Positions 1 through 9,172 of a stretch of DNA of 64,000 nucleotides are shown here, piece by piece (within the stretch, counting starts at the first letter, position 1; every line of letters begins with the position of its first letter). Source of the DNA: Amaurobius ferox (lineage: Eukaryota; Arthropoda; Arachnida; Araneae; Amaurobiidae); the NCBI GenBank assembly GCA_951213105.1, contig OX578133.1, positions 141,105,313 to 141,169,312 of the forward strand, given 5' to 3'. The notes under the pieces are model-generated. The model did not search any database. It was not told the origin of the DNA and worked only from the letters and a program-made list of their open reading frames with translations. The position numbers were made by a program, and so were the translations under genes.

Positions 1-25
1 ACCTCCTGGTATAGGTTTTAAATTA

Positions 26-826
26 ATGGATGATGGAAATTATGATATGGAAAATAGAATTTTAAAAAATTGCGAAAATCCTATAGATGATTTAGATTTA
101 ACTACTAAAAGTTTCGTTTTGAATAAAATAGAGAATAATCATTTTGAATTGAGAGATCTTATAGAAACTAAATATGATGAGGGTTTTTTATCCTTTACTG
201 AAGAAACAGGCAAGAGAATAAAAGAATTAAATGAAACAACTTTACATTCTTTAGAAGGAAAACCTTACGATGCAAAAGGAAAAAGAATGGGTAATGTAGC
301 AGATCCTAAAGATGATAAAAATGTTGTGAATAAAAGATATTTTGAAAAAAATACGTTAATATTACAGAATGATAAATTTGATGCAAAAAATAAATGAATA
401 GGTAATGTAGCAGGCCCAGAATATGATAAAGATGCTGTCAATAAAATATATTTAGATAATAGAGATATCTGGATTACCGTAGAAGATGATTTTCTTATTT
501 TTACAGATGGAGAACTTACAAAAGTAAATTTCAATATGATGAGTTCTAACTTACTGGATCAAGAGATACGATTAACTACAGATGTGTATATGAAAATATC
601 CATATATATAGCTATATATGATACAGTAGAAAGTAAATATATATATGATAAAAGTCCACTGATATCACTAGAAATCAATGGTAAGGAAATTTTAAATGCT
701 AATACAGATACAATAACCTGTTTTGCTTATGGTAAACGTGATGATATCATCACATTATGGATAAAATCCGATGGTAAATCAAACACTTTAAAACCTTATA
801 TGCATATTGAAAAAATCCCTTTCTAA
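26..826 (+). pseudogene. Fibre-like or structural ORF broken by an in-frame TGA
   Basis: One reading frame runs from an ATG at 26 to the stop at 824-826 but is cut by a TGA at 395-397, leaving a 123-residue first part and a second part whose first ATG is at 536. Sequence similarity continues across the stop: the repeat GNVADPKDDKNVVNKRY before it is echoed by GNVAGPEYDKDAVNKIY after it. Motifs of the form 'N-V-x-x-P-x-D-D-K-x-A-V-N-K-x-Y' are typical of fibre or tail-like repeats in viruses and Polinton-type elements. The part after about 470 has no repeats and is predicted from its composition to be beta-rich. The start at 26 may be internal because the window begins upstream. The function is inferred only from the repeat style. 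Confidence 0.5.
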
Positions 827-843
827 AATACGTTCATCATTAA

Positions 844-1482
844 ATGGATATTAATTGGAATGAATTTTCTAGAAATAATTTATCTGAAGATGTAATTAGA
901 AATCTGAAAGATTATGTAAATTGGGATTTAATTTTACAATATTCAACACTATCTGAATCTTTTATTGAAGAATTTGCTCAACCTGATGATTGGCCTAAAA
1001 TTTCTAGATATCAAAAATTATCAGAAGATTTTATAGAAAAATGTAAAGATAAAGTAGATTGGGTAAACATATCTCAATATCAAACTTTAAGTAATGAATT
1101 TATCATAAAATTTTCTGATAATTTAGATTTATATAAAGTATCAGTGTTTCAAAATCTTTCAGAAGATACCATGAGAGAATTAAAAGATGATTTAAGTTGG
1201 CTGTATATAGCTAGATATCAGACATTTAATGAAAATTTCATAGAAGAATTTATGCATAAATTAGATTTTTGTTATTTGATTAAATACAAATTTGATCTAT
1301 TACCTGATCACTTTTTTAATGTTTATTCGAAAAAAATACAAGCTATACAGATAAGTGAATTAAATAAAAAGTTTGGTCATTATGAAGAAGAATCTTATAG
1401 AGAGAAAATTATTGAAGAGATTTGTGAAGGTAAAAAAGTCTTGAGAGAATGTGTTTATCTCTTGAGAAAAGCTGAAAAATAA
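844..1482 (+). CDS. Protein of about six 23-residue 'LSEDFI...W..ISxYQ' repeats
   Basis: The 212-residue product is almost wholly repeats of about 23 residues. They recur with the pattern L-S-E-x-F-I-E-x-x-x-D-x-x-D-W-x-x-I-S-x-Y-Q, from residue 13 to about residue 150, followed by a charged tail with SYREKIIEEICEG. This repeat type is known from proteins of unknown function in giant DNA viruses and in some bacteria and phages; no biochemical role is established. The gene starts 18 bases after the upstream stop and an ATGG start is preceded by a weak copy of the block's promoter-like motif (about 822-846). The frame is intact. The REK-rich tail resembles a short out-of-frame ORF after the next gene, suggesting that the two genes are related at their 3' ends. 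Confidence 0.6.
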   Translation: MDINWNEFSRNNLSEDVIRNLKDYVNWDLILQYSTLSESFIEEFAQPDDWPKISRYQKLSEDFIEKCKDKVDWVNISQYQTLSNEFIIKFSDNLDLYKVSVFQNLSEDTMRELKDDLSWLYIARYQTFNENFIEEFMHKLDFCYLIKYKFDLLPDHFFNVYSKKIQAIQISELNKKFGHYEEESYREKIIEEICEGKKVLRECVYLLRKAEK

Positions 1483-1486
1483 ATAT

Positions 1487-1512
1487 TTTATAAAAATGTT
1501 TCTAAATAAATG
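1487..1512 (+). promoter_or_regulatory. Promoter-like motif before the LRR gene
   Basis: TTTATAAAAATGTTT followed by CTAAATAAATG places a TATA-like box about 20 bases before the ATG. The same arrangement occurs at 2509-2535 and, degraded, at 822-846. Position and sequence conservation between otherwise unrelated genes suggest a block-specific promoter. Confidence 0.5.
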
Positions 1513-2433
1513 AATGTTATATATAATAATGGTATAAGAAAAACATTTATCTCTTTCTTAAATATAGAGAATCCTGCTGAAGTGAAATCCATTTTTTTAT
1601 TATATTATGGAATAGAAAAATTAACGTCACTTGAAGGAATAGAAAATTTAACTAATTTAAAAGAATTATATTGTGAGGGATATAAATTAACGTCACTTGA
1701 AGGAATAGAAAATTTAATAAATTTAGAAATATTGTCTTGTGGAGGAAATAAATTAACGTCACTTGAAAGTATAAAAAATTTAATAAATTTAGAAAAATTA
1801 TATTGTGGAGACAATAAATTAACTTCACTAGAAGGAATAGAAAATTTAATAAATTTAGAAGAATTATATTGTATGACGTGTAGATTAACTTCACTTGAAG
1901 GAATAGAAAATTTAACGAATTTAGAAAAATTATATTGTGGAGAAAATAAATTAACTTCACTTGAAGGAATAGAAAATTTAATAAATATAGTATTATTAGA
2001 TTGTAGAGAAAATGATATTACATCTCTAAATGAATTAATATTTTTGCCTAGAATATATAAAGTATGGTATGATGGAGATAAAATAAATTTACCCCCGATT
2101 TTAAGAAGACGATTATTACATAATAATGTATATAATGACTCTCAATATGTACATAATACATATACTCAAAAATCTTTGAGAGAGACTATCATAAAATTAT
2201 TAAATACAGATATGAAATATGATTTAGATGAATGCATTAAAGAATTAGATATAAAAATTAAAATACACTTACTGGAGGAAGAATTCCATAATATTAAATT
2301 TAGAGAGATATTAGTTGTTGTGTTTAATAGAATTTTAAAAAATGAGAATAAAAATGAAATAATAAAAGTGTTAAAAGATGAATTAAAAGAGGGTGATGAT
2401 AAATGTTTTGTAAGAATGATAAATGTTTGGTGA
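1510..2433 (+). CDS. Leucine-rich repeat protein with a frameshifted C-terminus
   Basis: The 307-residue product has six to seven LRR units of 22 residues between about residues 35 and 180, with the core LTSLEGIENLxNLExLYC. The pattern resembles LRR proteins of giant viruses and bacteria; LRRs are protein-binding scaffolds. A non-repeat region of about 120 residues follows. The start is fixed by a strong copy of the promoter-like motif at 1487-1501. Near the end, a 20-bp near-duplication (GATAAATGTTT at 2399 and again at about 2419) shifts the frame: the annotated stop is at 2431-2433, while a second frame from the ATG at 2423 runs to 2515 and encodes a charged tail like that of the preceding gene. 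The gene is therefore probably decaying. Confidence 0.55.
   Translation: MNVIYNNGIRKTFISFLNIENPAEVKSIFLLYYGIEKLTSLEGIENLTNLKELYCEGYKLTSLEGIENLINLEILSCGGNKLTSLESIKNLINLEKLYCGDNKLTSLEGIENLINLEELYCMTCRLTSLEGIENLTNLEKLYCGENKLTSLEGIENLINIVLLDCRENDITSLNELIFLPRIYKVWYDGDKINLPPILRRRLLHNNVYNDSQYVHNTYTQKSLRETIIKLLNTDMKYDLDECIKELDIKIKIHLLEEEFHNIKFREILVVVFNRILKNENKNEIIKVLKDELKEGDDKCFVRMINVW
1617..2020 (+). repeat. 66-bp coding tandem repeat (LRR units)
   Basis: Each leucine-rich unit is 66 bp long and neighbouring units are nearly identical at the DNA level. For example TTAACGTCACTTGAAGGAAT occurs at 1621 and 1687 and recurs with few changes at 1753, 1819, 1885 and 1951. Such uniformity points to recent unit duplication or gene conversion rather than ancient divergence under selection on protein alone. 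Confidence 0.75.
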
Positions 2434-2508
2434 AGAATACAGAGAAAAACTTATAAAAGAGATGGAAGAAAGCGGTTTTACAGATTATGAAGAATGGATA
2501 AATTTATA

Positions 2509-2535
2509 TTTATAAAAAATGTTTACTAATAAATG
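2509..2535 (+). promoter_or_regulatory. Promoter-like motif before the small ORF
   Basis: TTTATAAAAAATGTTT is followed by ACTAATAAATGG, with the ATG at 2533. The only differences from the copy before the LRR gene are one extra A and the variable triplet after the box. It is the clearest member of the motif set. Confidence 0.5.
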
Positions 2536-2817
2536 GAAGAGTTCAATAGACTGAGAGATTTTCCCAAAACGTTTAAATTAAATGATTTATACCCTGGGAA
2601 ATATGATCTGATATCATTGAGAAAAATTAATACTAAATATGGAGATTCAGTAATCGTAAAGTTAGATGTGAAAGCTGAAGAAAAAGAGTATTACCTTGCG
2701 AATAAACATGGAAAACTTTCTGATGTATCAATAAATAAAATCAATAAAGGTAGATATATATTTAAGTATTCGGGTATGATAGATGATAAATACGAATATG
2801 AATTAGAGAAAGCTTAA
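2533..2817 (+). CDS. Small protein, possibly OB-fold-like, of the virus-like block
   Basis: The 94-residue, lysine-rich product begins FNRLRDFPKTFKL and contains TKYGDSVIVKLD, a strand pair that resembles the start of small OB-fold-like proteins found in arthropod-associated viral elements. I do not recognise a specific family and this comparison is from memory. No signal peptide or membrane segment is visible. The start codon ATGG follows the best copy of the promoter-like motif (2509-2535), and the stop is followed after 9 bases by a GC-rich hairpin. The frame is intact. A role in single-stranded DNA binding is possible but unproven. Confidence 0.5.
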   Translation: MEEFNRLRDFPKTFKLNDLYPGKYDLISLRKINTKYGDSVIVKLDVKAEEKEYYLANKHGKLSDVSINKINKGRYIFKYSGMIDDKYEYELEKA

Positions 2818-2826
2818 TCATTTTTC

Positions 2827-2849
2827 AGTGGGGGGCATCACCCCCCACT
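2827..2849 (+). terminator. Hairpin after the last virus-like ORF
   Basis: The arms AGTGGGGGG (2827-2835) and CCCCCCACT (2841-2849) pair perfectly over 9 bp with a 5-base loop, starting 9 bases after the stop. Hairpins at this place define transcript 3' ends in some giant viruses. There is no T-run after the stem, so a standard bacterial terminator is less likely. Confidence 0.5.
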
Positions 2850-2910
2850 ATAATTATCATATGTTTTGCATATTCATAATGATTTCATATTTTTATAATT
2901 CTTTTTAATT

Positions 2911-3420
2911 TTATAAAAAATGTTTAGATTTAGTTAAACATTTTGAGTTTTTCTTTTAAATATATGGGGGGGGGGAGGTCTCAACCCCACTCTTTAAAAA
3001 CAGGGGGCTTCCATTCATTTGGAGGTCCTCTTTTTTCACGCATTTATTTTATATAATTCACTGTGAAATCATACTTTTAATAAGTGTAGCTTTTTAACTA
3101 AAAAAGTTCACTGTTAAAAGGTATATATACACATTTTTAATATATTAGAGGATTTCCATTCATTTGGAGGTCCTCTTTTTTCACGCATTTATTTTAAATA
3201 ATTCACTGTGAAATCATACTTTTAATAAGTCTAGCTTTTTAACTAAAAAAGTTCAGTAATTCACTGTTAATATTTGGTTTAAATGTAAAAAAGGTATTTA
3301 TACACCTTTTTAGCTATAAAAATCATGTTTTTAATATTAAAATGGATCGAGACCTTTTTTTTTATAAAAAAAGATAAAATAAGCTATAAAATCATGTTTT
3401 TAGTGTTGAAAATATATGTG
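2911..3420 (+). promoter_or_regulatory. Non-coding tail of the block with orphan promoter-like motifs
   Basis: Copies of the TATAAAAA(TC)ATGTTT motif occur at 2911-2925, 3314-3331 and 3385-3402 without a long ORF after them; the one at 3314 precedes an ATGG at 3342 that opens only an 11-codon frame. They may be remnants of lost genes, or an AT-rich terminal region of the element. Confidence 0.35.
3009..3255 (+). repeat. Two direct repeats of about 102 bp
   Basis: Copy 1 (3009-3110) and copy 2 (3153-3255) both begin TTCCATTCATTTGGAGGTCC and end AACTAAAAAAGTTCA, with two or three differences. Similarity resumes after each copy in GGTATxTATACACxTTTT, so the real unit is about 144 bp. The pair sits at the right margin of the AT-rich block and may mark its terminus. 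Confidence 0.8.
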
Positions 3421-3445
3421 CGCTCATACGTGTGTATAGACACTA

Positions 3446-3447
<2 letters not shown>

Positions 3448-3496
<49 letters not shown>
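3448..3496. repeat. (AT)n microsatellite
   Basis: An uninterrupted AT dinucleotide run follows ACACTACTT. It separates the virus-like block from host repeat sequence. Confidence 0.95.
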
Positions 3497-3500
<4 letters not shown>

Positions 3501-3863
3501 GTAAAAAGAAAAACAGTTTTGAAAAAAGAGGGGGGAGGCATAAAGGAAGAGGGGAAATTGAATGGAGAGTGCTTACAGGAACGACAGAAAAAAGGCCTGG
3601 GGGATTGTGACCCACCGTTCTCGGTTAAAGCGCTTTTACTCCAGGAAACACTCCCGGTACCTCTGTCTTCCTGAAGCATCCCTTCGTCCGATGGAATCTT
3701 ATTTTACTCATCAAGAAAATAAAACTTATTGAAAGTGCAAATACCAATATAAATCTGACGTATAATACCAAAACCTTTTCCAAGTTAAACTGCCAATCAC
3801 TCGGCCTCTCGTGTCAAAAATCTTATGCTACGCTAACCACTATTATTGATTCATATTTTAATA
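3497..3863. other. Unassigned sequence between microsatellite and Helitron
   Basis: Base composition becomes more balanced here. The short ORFs on both strands overlap the AT run and have no recognisable motif. I see no gene. Confidence 0.5.
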
Positions 3864-5179
3864 CTAGCAGCATACCCGTTCTTCGTACGGAGTATATAAT
3901 ATAAAGAAACTTGTAATTCGCAATCATATGCAAATTCTGTTAAAATATTAAATTTATTGCTCCTAAAGAGAAGTTTAAGAATATCTGTTCTCACTGTGCA
4001 AAATTATCTTCACGGGCAGATCTGAAAAATAAAACATCCTGGTCCCATCTGTAAGCAAATTTACAAAAAAAAAGGAATTGAATCAATATATGCAACTCCG
4101 TACTACTTATATTGTCACAGATAAGAAAATATGCCAGTGTGTTAGTAGAAGATTACCCGTATTACAATATGAGTCTCAAAAATATTTGCCAAAATAAAAG
4201 AGATGACGTAATAAATTGAAAATATCAATAATCCCCGTACTCTTTATATCAGAAGATCGTAATTGATGCCAATATATATCAAAACATATGCCAATATACC
4301 TGTACTACTTATATTCTCGTAGATTAGAAGATATACCCGTGTGTTTGTAGAATATTACTCGTACAACGTACAATATATGTGTTTAAACAATTTTTGTAAT
4401 AATAAAACAATGGCATAATAACTTGAAAATATCAATAATAATAAAGTTTAAATTTGAAGACAGTAATTGATATTATCCAGTCAAAAATGCTATAAGAAAA
4501 ATCAAATCGTTCTTTTCTAAAATATATTTTTATATCCATTTCTTTATTAATCAAATCGAAAAAATAATAATTAAAATTAACCGACAGATTTAATTTAATT
4601 GCGTTTCTGAGCAACATGATATAAGATAGAATCTTCCTCATAAACTGCGAAATTAAATAACCATTTTGACTTCTTTATACTTTCCATTTTTCAGTAAAAG
4701 CTTGTGCAAAATAAACCATGGAGATAGATTTCCCATTTAAATCATATTTCAAACAATTCATGTTTTCAGAAAGTGGCTAATTGGCGCAAAAGATCTCCCA
4801 AACTCAGAAATAAGGTTTTAATTCACTTTCAAACGATTTTCAAGCTTTTCGTTTGAATAAACCACGGAGTTAGAGAGTAGAATTCCTAGGAAAAAGTTTC
4901 GTTTTTCATTAATATCTCGACAACCCCTGGTCTTAGATACTTGAAACTTGGGCTACATTTATGGGGATCTATTTCAAGGCTATCCACAAAATTTCATCAA
5001 ATTCTGTTAAGCCGTTCTCCCGTGATGATGACACAAACGAAAATTTTGTTTTTTACTAATATCTCGAAAACCACTTATCATAGAAACTCCAAAAATAGAC
5101 TAAATTTTAAGTGGGACTATTTCCAGGTTACCCACAAAATTTCATCAAATTCGGTTCAGCCGTTCTCCCGTGATGACGG

Positions 5180-5223
<44 letters not shown>

Positions 5224-5279
5224 GGCAGGCTGACAGACAGACAGAAAGACAGACAGATTTTCAATTTTATTTATATAGA
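3864..5279 (-). mobile_element. Non-autonomous Helitron (copy 1)
   Basis: Read on the minus strand, the element begins TCTATATAAATAAAATTG next to an A, continues into a CTGT microsatellite, and ends GGGTATGCTGCTAG next to a T. The end carries the hairpin CCGT...ACGG about a dozen bases before CTAG. Insertion between A and T, a 5' TC, a 3' CTAG and a subterminal hairpin are defining features of Helitrons. No Rep or helicase ORF is present, so it depends on enzymes supplied elsewhere. Length is 1.4 kb. Confidence 0.8.
5170..5260. repeat. (CAGA)n microsatellite of Helitron copy 1
   Basis: Repeated ACAG/CAGA tetramers near the element's 5' end; the other copies here carry the complementary CTGT run at the same place. 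Confidence 0.9.
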
Positions 5280-5388
5280 TAACAACAACCCCTTCTCATT
5301 CAATATTTGAGTTTTCTTTTCAATGAAAGGGATTTAGATTTGTTTTAGGATATATTTTAGATACAAAATATGTGTAGTTTCTTATTAA

Positions 5389-7900
5389 CTATATATATAA
5401 AATTGAAAATCTGTCTGTCTGTATGTCTGTATGTCTGTCTGTCCTGTCTGTCTGTCTGTCTGTTTGTCCCGTTATCACGGGAGAATGGCTGAACCGAATT
5501 TGATGAAATTTTGTGGGTAGTGGATTAAGTGGAAATAGTCCCACTTAAAATTTAGTCCATGTTTGGAGTTTCTACGATCAGTGGTTCTCGAGATATTAGT
5601 AAAAAACGAAATTTTCGTTTGTCTCATCATCACGGGAGAACGACTGAACCGAATTTGATGAAATTTTGTGGATAGCCTTGAAATAGCCCCCCATAAATTT
5701 AGCCCAAGTTTCGAGTATCTAAGACTAGGGGTTGTCGAGATATTAATGAAAAAAGGAACTTTTTCCTAGTAGTTCTACTCTCTAACTCCGTGGTTTATCC
5801 AAACGGAAAGGATGAAAATCGTTTGTTTAAAACGTCAAAGAAAAATAAAACTTTATTTCTGAGTTTGGTGGAGATTTTTTGCGCTAATTAGTCACTATCT
5901 GAAAGCATGAATTGTTTGAAACATGAATTTAAATGGAAAAAAATACCTCCATGACCTATATTTTTCACAAGCTTTTACTCAACAATGTAAAGTATAAAGA
6001 AATCAAAATAGTTATTTAATTTCGCATTTTATGAGGAAGATTCTATCTTATATCATGTTGCTCTGCAACGCAATAAAATTAAATGTGTTTGTTAATGATT
6101 ATTATTATTTTTTCGATTTAAATAATAAATAAATGGATATAAAAATATATTTTAGAAAAAAACGGTTTGATTTTCCTTTCAATTATATTAATTTCGAACT
6201 GCGTACATCACTTTCATTTATTTTGGCAAAGAGGTTTCAAGCTTATGTATTGTGTTTAGCTAATAAACTCATATATTCTGTCTACCCAATAAATTCATTT
6301 ATCCGATTGTTGAAACAGAAAAAGAGTAGAAGGATTACATCTTCTAATAATATTTTAGTGTGTTCATTTAGTATATACAAACTGGATCACGATATTTTAT
6401 TCAGATCTGCAAATTTAGAGCTATGAATTTTGCTGGATATTGCTAACTTGGCAAATTTCTTAAACGTTGCCAAATTGATTGAAATGTCTCCAAATTGATA
6501 AAAACTATGTAAATCAGTGAAATTTATTTTGTTTTACTAGAAGAAAGTACTGAACTGGTGTTTCGTTAGCATTTGTCTGTCAGTCCAACCGTCTTACTTA
6601 GTAACACATTTAGCGAATTTTTAAAATATTACGAAATTGATAAAAATGTTTGTAAATCCGTAAAAATAACTTGAAATTGATAAAATTGTGCTAAATAAAT
6701 GAAATTGTGTTTTTTTAGGGGATAATATTTTGATGATGGTTCGTCAATTTACCGCCAAGTGGGACTGTCAGTTCTACAGTCCCACTTGACGATAAATTTG
6801 GCGATTTTTTAAAATGCCGCCAAACCTTCATTAGATCGCATTATTCAGACGATATTTTGACCACCAATTTATTTGAAGCAAATTATAACATGTCGCTTAG
6901 CAACGGATTTAAATCCAGTGTGTTTATGAGGAAGAAGATTTTTATTAAATCTTTTCCGATTTTAATAATGAAGATATGTATATAAAATAAATTTCATTGC
7001 CATCGTATTTTTGACTGAATAATATCAATTACGATCTTCAGATTTAAACATTATTATTATTGATGTTTTCGGTGCTTATTGATTCAGAGATTATTGATAT
7101 TTTCAATTTCTTATTCCATTGTTTTATTGCGGCAAAAATTGTTGAAACTCATATATTGTAAGTTGTACGAGTAATCTTCTACAAATGCCCGGCTATATCT
7201 TCTAATCTATGAGAATATAAATAGTATAGGTATATTGGCATATATTTTGACATATATTGGCATATATTGGAATCAAGTACGGCCTTCTGGTATGAAGATT
7301 ATGGGGTTTATTGATATTTTTAATTTATTAATTAATCTGTTTCATTTTGGCAAAGATTTTTAAGACTCATTTTATAATACGGGTAATCTTTTACTAACAC
7401 TGGGGCATATCTTCTAATCTACGACATTATAAGTACTACGGGTATATCATCCCATATTATTTTAGTACTTTCATTTCGGCACATATTGGAAGCAATTACT
7501 GCTTTCTGGTTTAAAGATTACGGATTTATTGATATTTTCAATTTATACATGTAATCTACTAATACAGGTTATATCTTATAATATTCGCGCTTATATAAGT
7601 AGTACGGGTCCCATACAATTTTAATGCTTTTATTTTGTATATATTGATTCAATTCCATATTTTTTGTAAATTTGCTTACAAAAGAGGCCAGGATGTTTTA
7701 TTTTTCAGATCTGCCCGTGTAGATAATTTTGAATAGCGAGAACATTCCTTAACTTCTTTTTAGGACCATTATGTTAAAAATTTTAGCAGAATATTTTGAT
7801 TAAAAGTGTCATTTAGTATACTATAGGAATTTGCACATGATTGTGAATTTTAAGTTTCTTTATATTATATACTCCGTACGAAGAACGGGTATGCTGCTAG
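5389..7900 (+). mobile_element. Non-autonomous Helitron (copy 2)
   Basis: It begins CTATATATATAAAATTGAAA, enters a CTGT/TGTC microsatellite and ends ACGGGTATGCTGCTAG. At 2.5 kb it is the longest copy, with internal stretches (about 6430-7450) that are duplicated or inserted relative to the others. The internal reading frame at 6133-6426 has no known motif and is unlikely to code. It is inverted relative to copy 1, which lies 109 bases away. Confidence 0.75.
6756..6788. repeat. Perfect 13-bp hairpin
   Basis: CAAGTGGGACTGT (6756-6768) and ACAGTCCCACTTG (6776-6788) are exact inverted repeats around a 7-base spacer, inside Helitron copy 2. Confidence 0.85.
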
Positions 7901-9169
7901 TCTATATATATATAATTAAAAATCTGTCTGTCTGTCTGTTTGGCCCGTCATCACGGGAGAACGGCTGAACCGAATTTGATGAAATTTTATGGATAGCCTT
8001 ATGAAATAGACCCCATAAATTTAGTCCAAGTTTCGAGTATCTAAGACCAGGGGTTGTCGAAATATTAATGAAAAGCGAAACTTTTTCCTAGAAGTTCTAC
8101 TCTCTAACTCCGTGGTTTATCCAAACGAAAATGTTGAAAATCGTTTGAAAGTGAATTAAAACGATATCTCTGAGTTTGATGGGAGATTTTTTGCGCCAAT
8201 TAATCACTCTCTGAAAACATGATTTAAATGGGAAATCTATCTCCATAGTATATATTTCACAAGCTTTTACTGAACAATTAAAAGTATGAAGAAATCAAAA
8301 TGGTTACTTAATTTCTCACTTTATGAGGAAGATTCTATCTTATATCATGTTGCTCAGAAACGCAATTAAATTAAATCTGTCTGTTAATTTTAATTATTAT
8401 TTTATCGATTTGAATAATAAATAAATGGATATAAAAATATATTTTAGAAAAAAACGATTTGATTTTGCTTATAGAATTTGAACTGGATAATATATATCAA
8501 TTACGGTCTTCAGGTTTAAACGTTATTAATATTGATATTTTCGGGGATTATTGTTTTAGGGATTATTGATATTTTCAAATTATTATGCAATTGTTTTATT
8601 ACGACAAAAATTGTTTAATCTCATATATTGTACGTTGTACGAGTAATTTTCTACAAATACACGGATATATCTTCTAATCTACGAGAATATAAGTAGTACA
8701 GGTATATTGGCGTATGTTTTGATATATATTGGCATATATTGGAATCAATTACGACCTTCTGGTATAAAGAGTGCGAGGATTATTGATATTTTCAATTTAT
8801 TGCGTCATCTCTTTTATTTTGGTAAAGTTTTTTGAGACTCATATTGTAATACGGGTAATCTTCTACTAACACACTGGCATATTTTCTAATCTGCAACAAT
8901 ATAAGTCTTATAGTACTGGGTTGCATATACTGATGCAATTCCTTTTTTTTTTTTTTTTTTTTTTATTGTAAATTTTTCTTACAAAAGGGGCCAGGATGTT
9001 TTATTCTTCAGATCTGCCCTTGAAGATAATTTTTCATAGTGAGAACAGATATTCTTAAGCTTCTCTTTAGGAGCAATAAATTTAATATTTTAACAGAATT
9101 TGCACATGATTGCGAATTATAAGTTTCTTTATATTACATACTCCGTACGAAGAACGGGTATGCTGCTAG
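7901..9169 (+). mobile_element. Non-autonomous Helitron (copy 3)
   Basis: Its 5' TCTATATATATATAATT starts at the base after the CTAG of copy 2, so the two elements abut with no spacer. It ends TATGCTGCTAG before a T. The interior matches copy 1 closely, including the conserved CCCGTCATCACGGGAG segment and the CTCTAACTCCGTGGTTTATC segment. A T-run lies at about 8943-8964. No ORF of note. Confidence 0.8.
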
Positions 9170-9172
9170 TAA

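Larger units (their letters stand above)
1..2820 (+). other. AT-rich virus-like gene block
   Basis: Four ORFs lie head to tail on the plus strand with intergenic gaps of a few tens of bases and no sign of introns, in contrast to the intron-rich, transposon-filled remainder. The proteins are built of tandem motifs (fibre-like repeats, 23-residue repeats, leucine-rich repeats) that are common in large DNA viruses and also occur in some bacteria and phages. A shared AT-rich motif precedes the starts and a hairpin follows the last stop. Two ORFs carry lesions. I infer an integrated, decaying large-DNA-virus or Polinton/adintovirus-like segment whose left part lies outside the window. No capsid, polymerase or integrase gene is visible, so the family is unproven. 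Bacterial contamination is the main alternative. Confidence 0.5.

Noticed and set aside
395..397. TGA as a recoded Trp or a mycoplasma-like genetic code
   Set aside because: TGG is used normally in these ORFs, TGA ends the LRR frame, and the window also shows a 20-bp frameshift. Ordinary decay is simpler.
1..2820. Bacterial operon (endosymbiont transfer)
   Set aside because: No Shine-Dalgarno pattern is visible, the motif before starts is TATA-like, and the repeat proteins are as typical of viruses. It is not excluded and is kept as an alternative.
3432..3679. ORFs on both strands through the AT microsatellite
   Set aside because: The translation is a Tyr-Ile run created by (AT)n; both strands are open for the same trivial reason.
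4941..5282. 113-codon ORF
   Set aside because: It lies within a Helitron and ends in a Gln/Thr/Asp/Arg run coded by the CAGA microsatellite.
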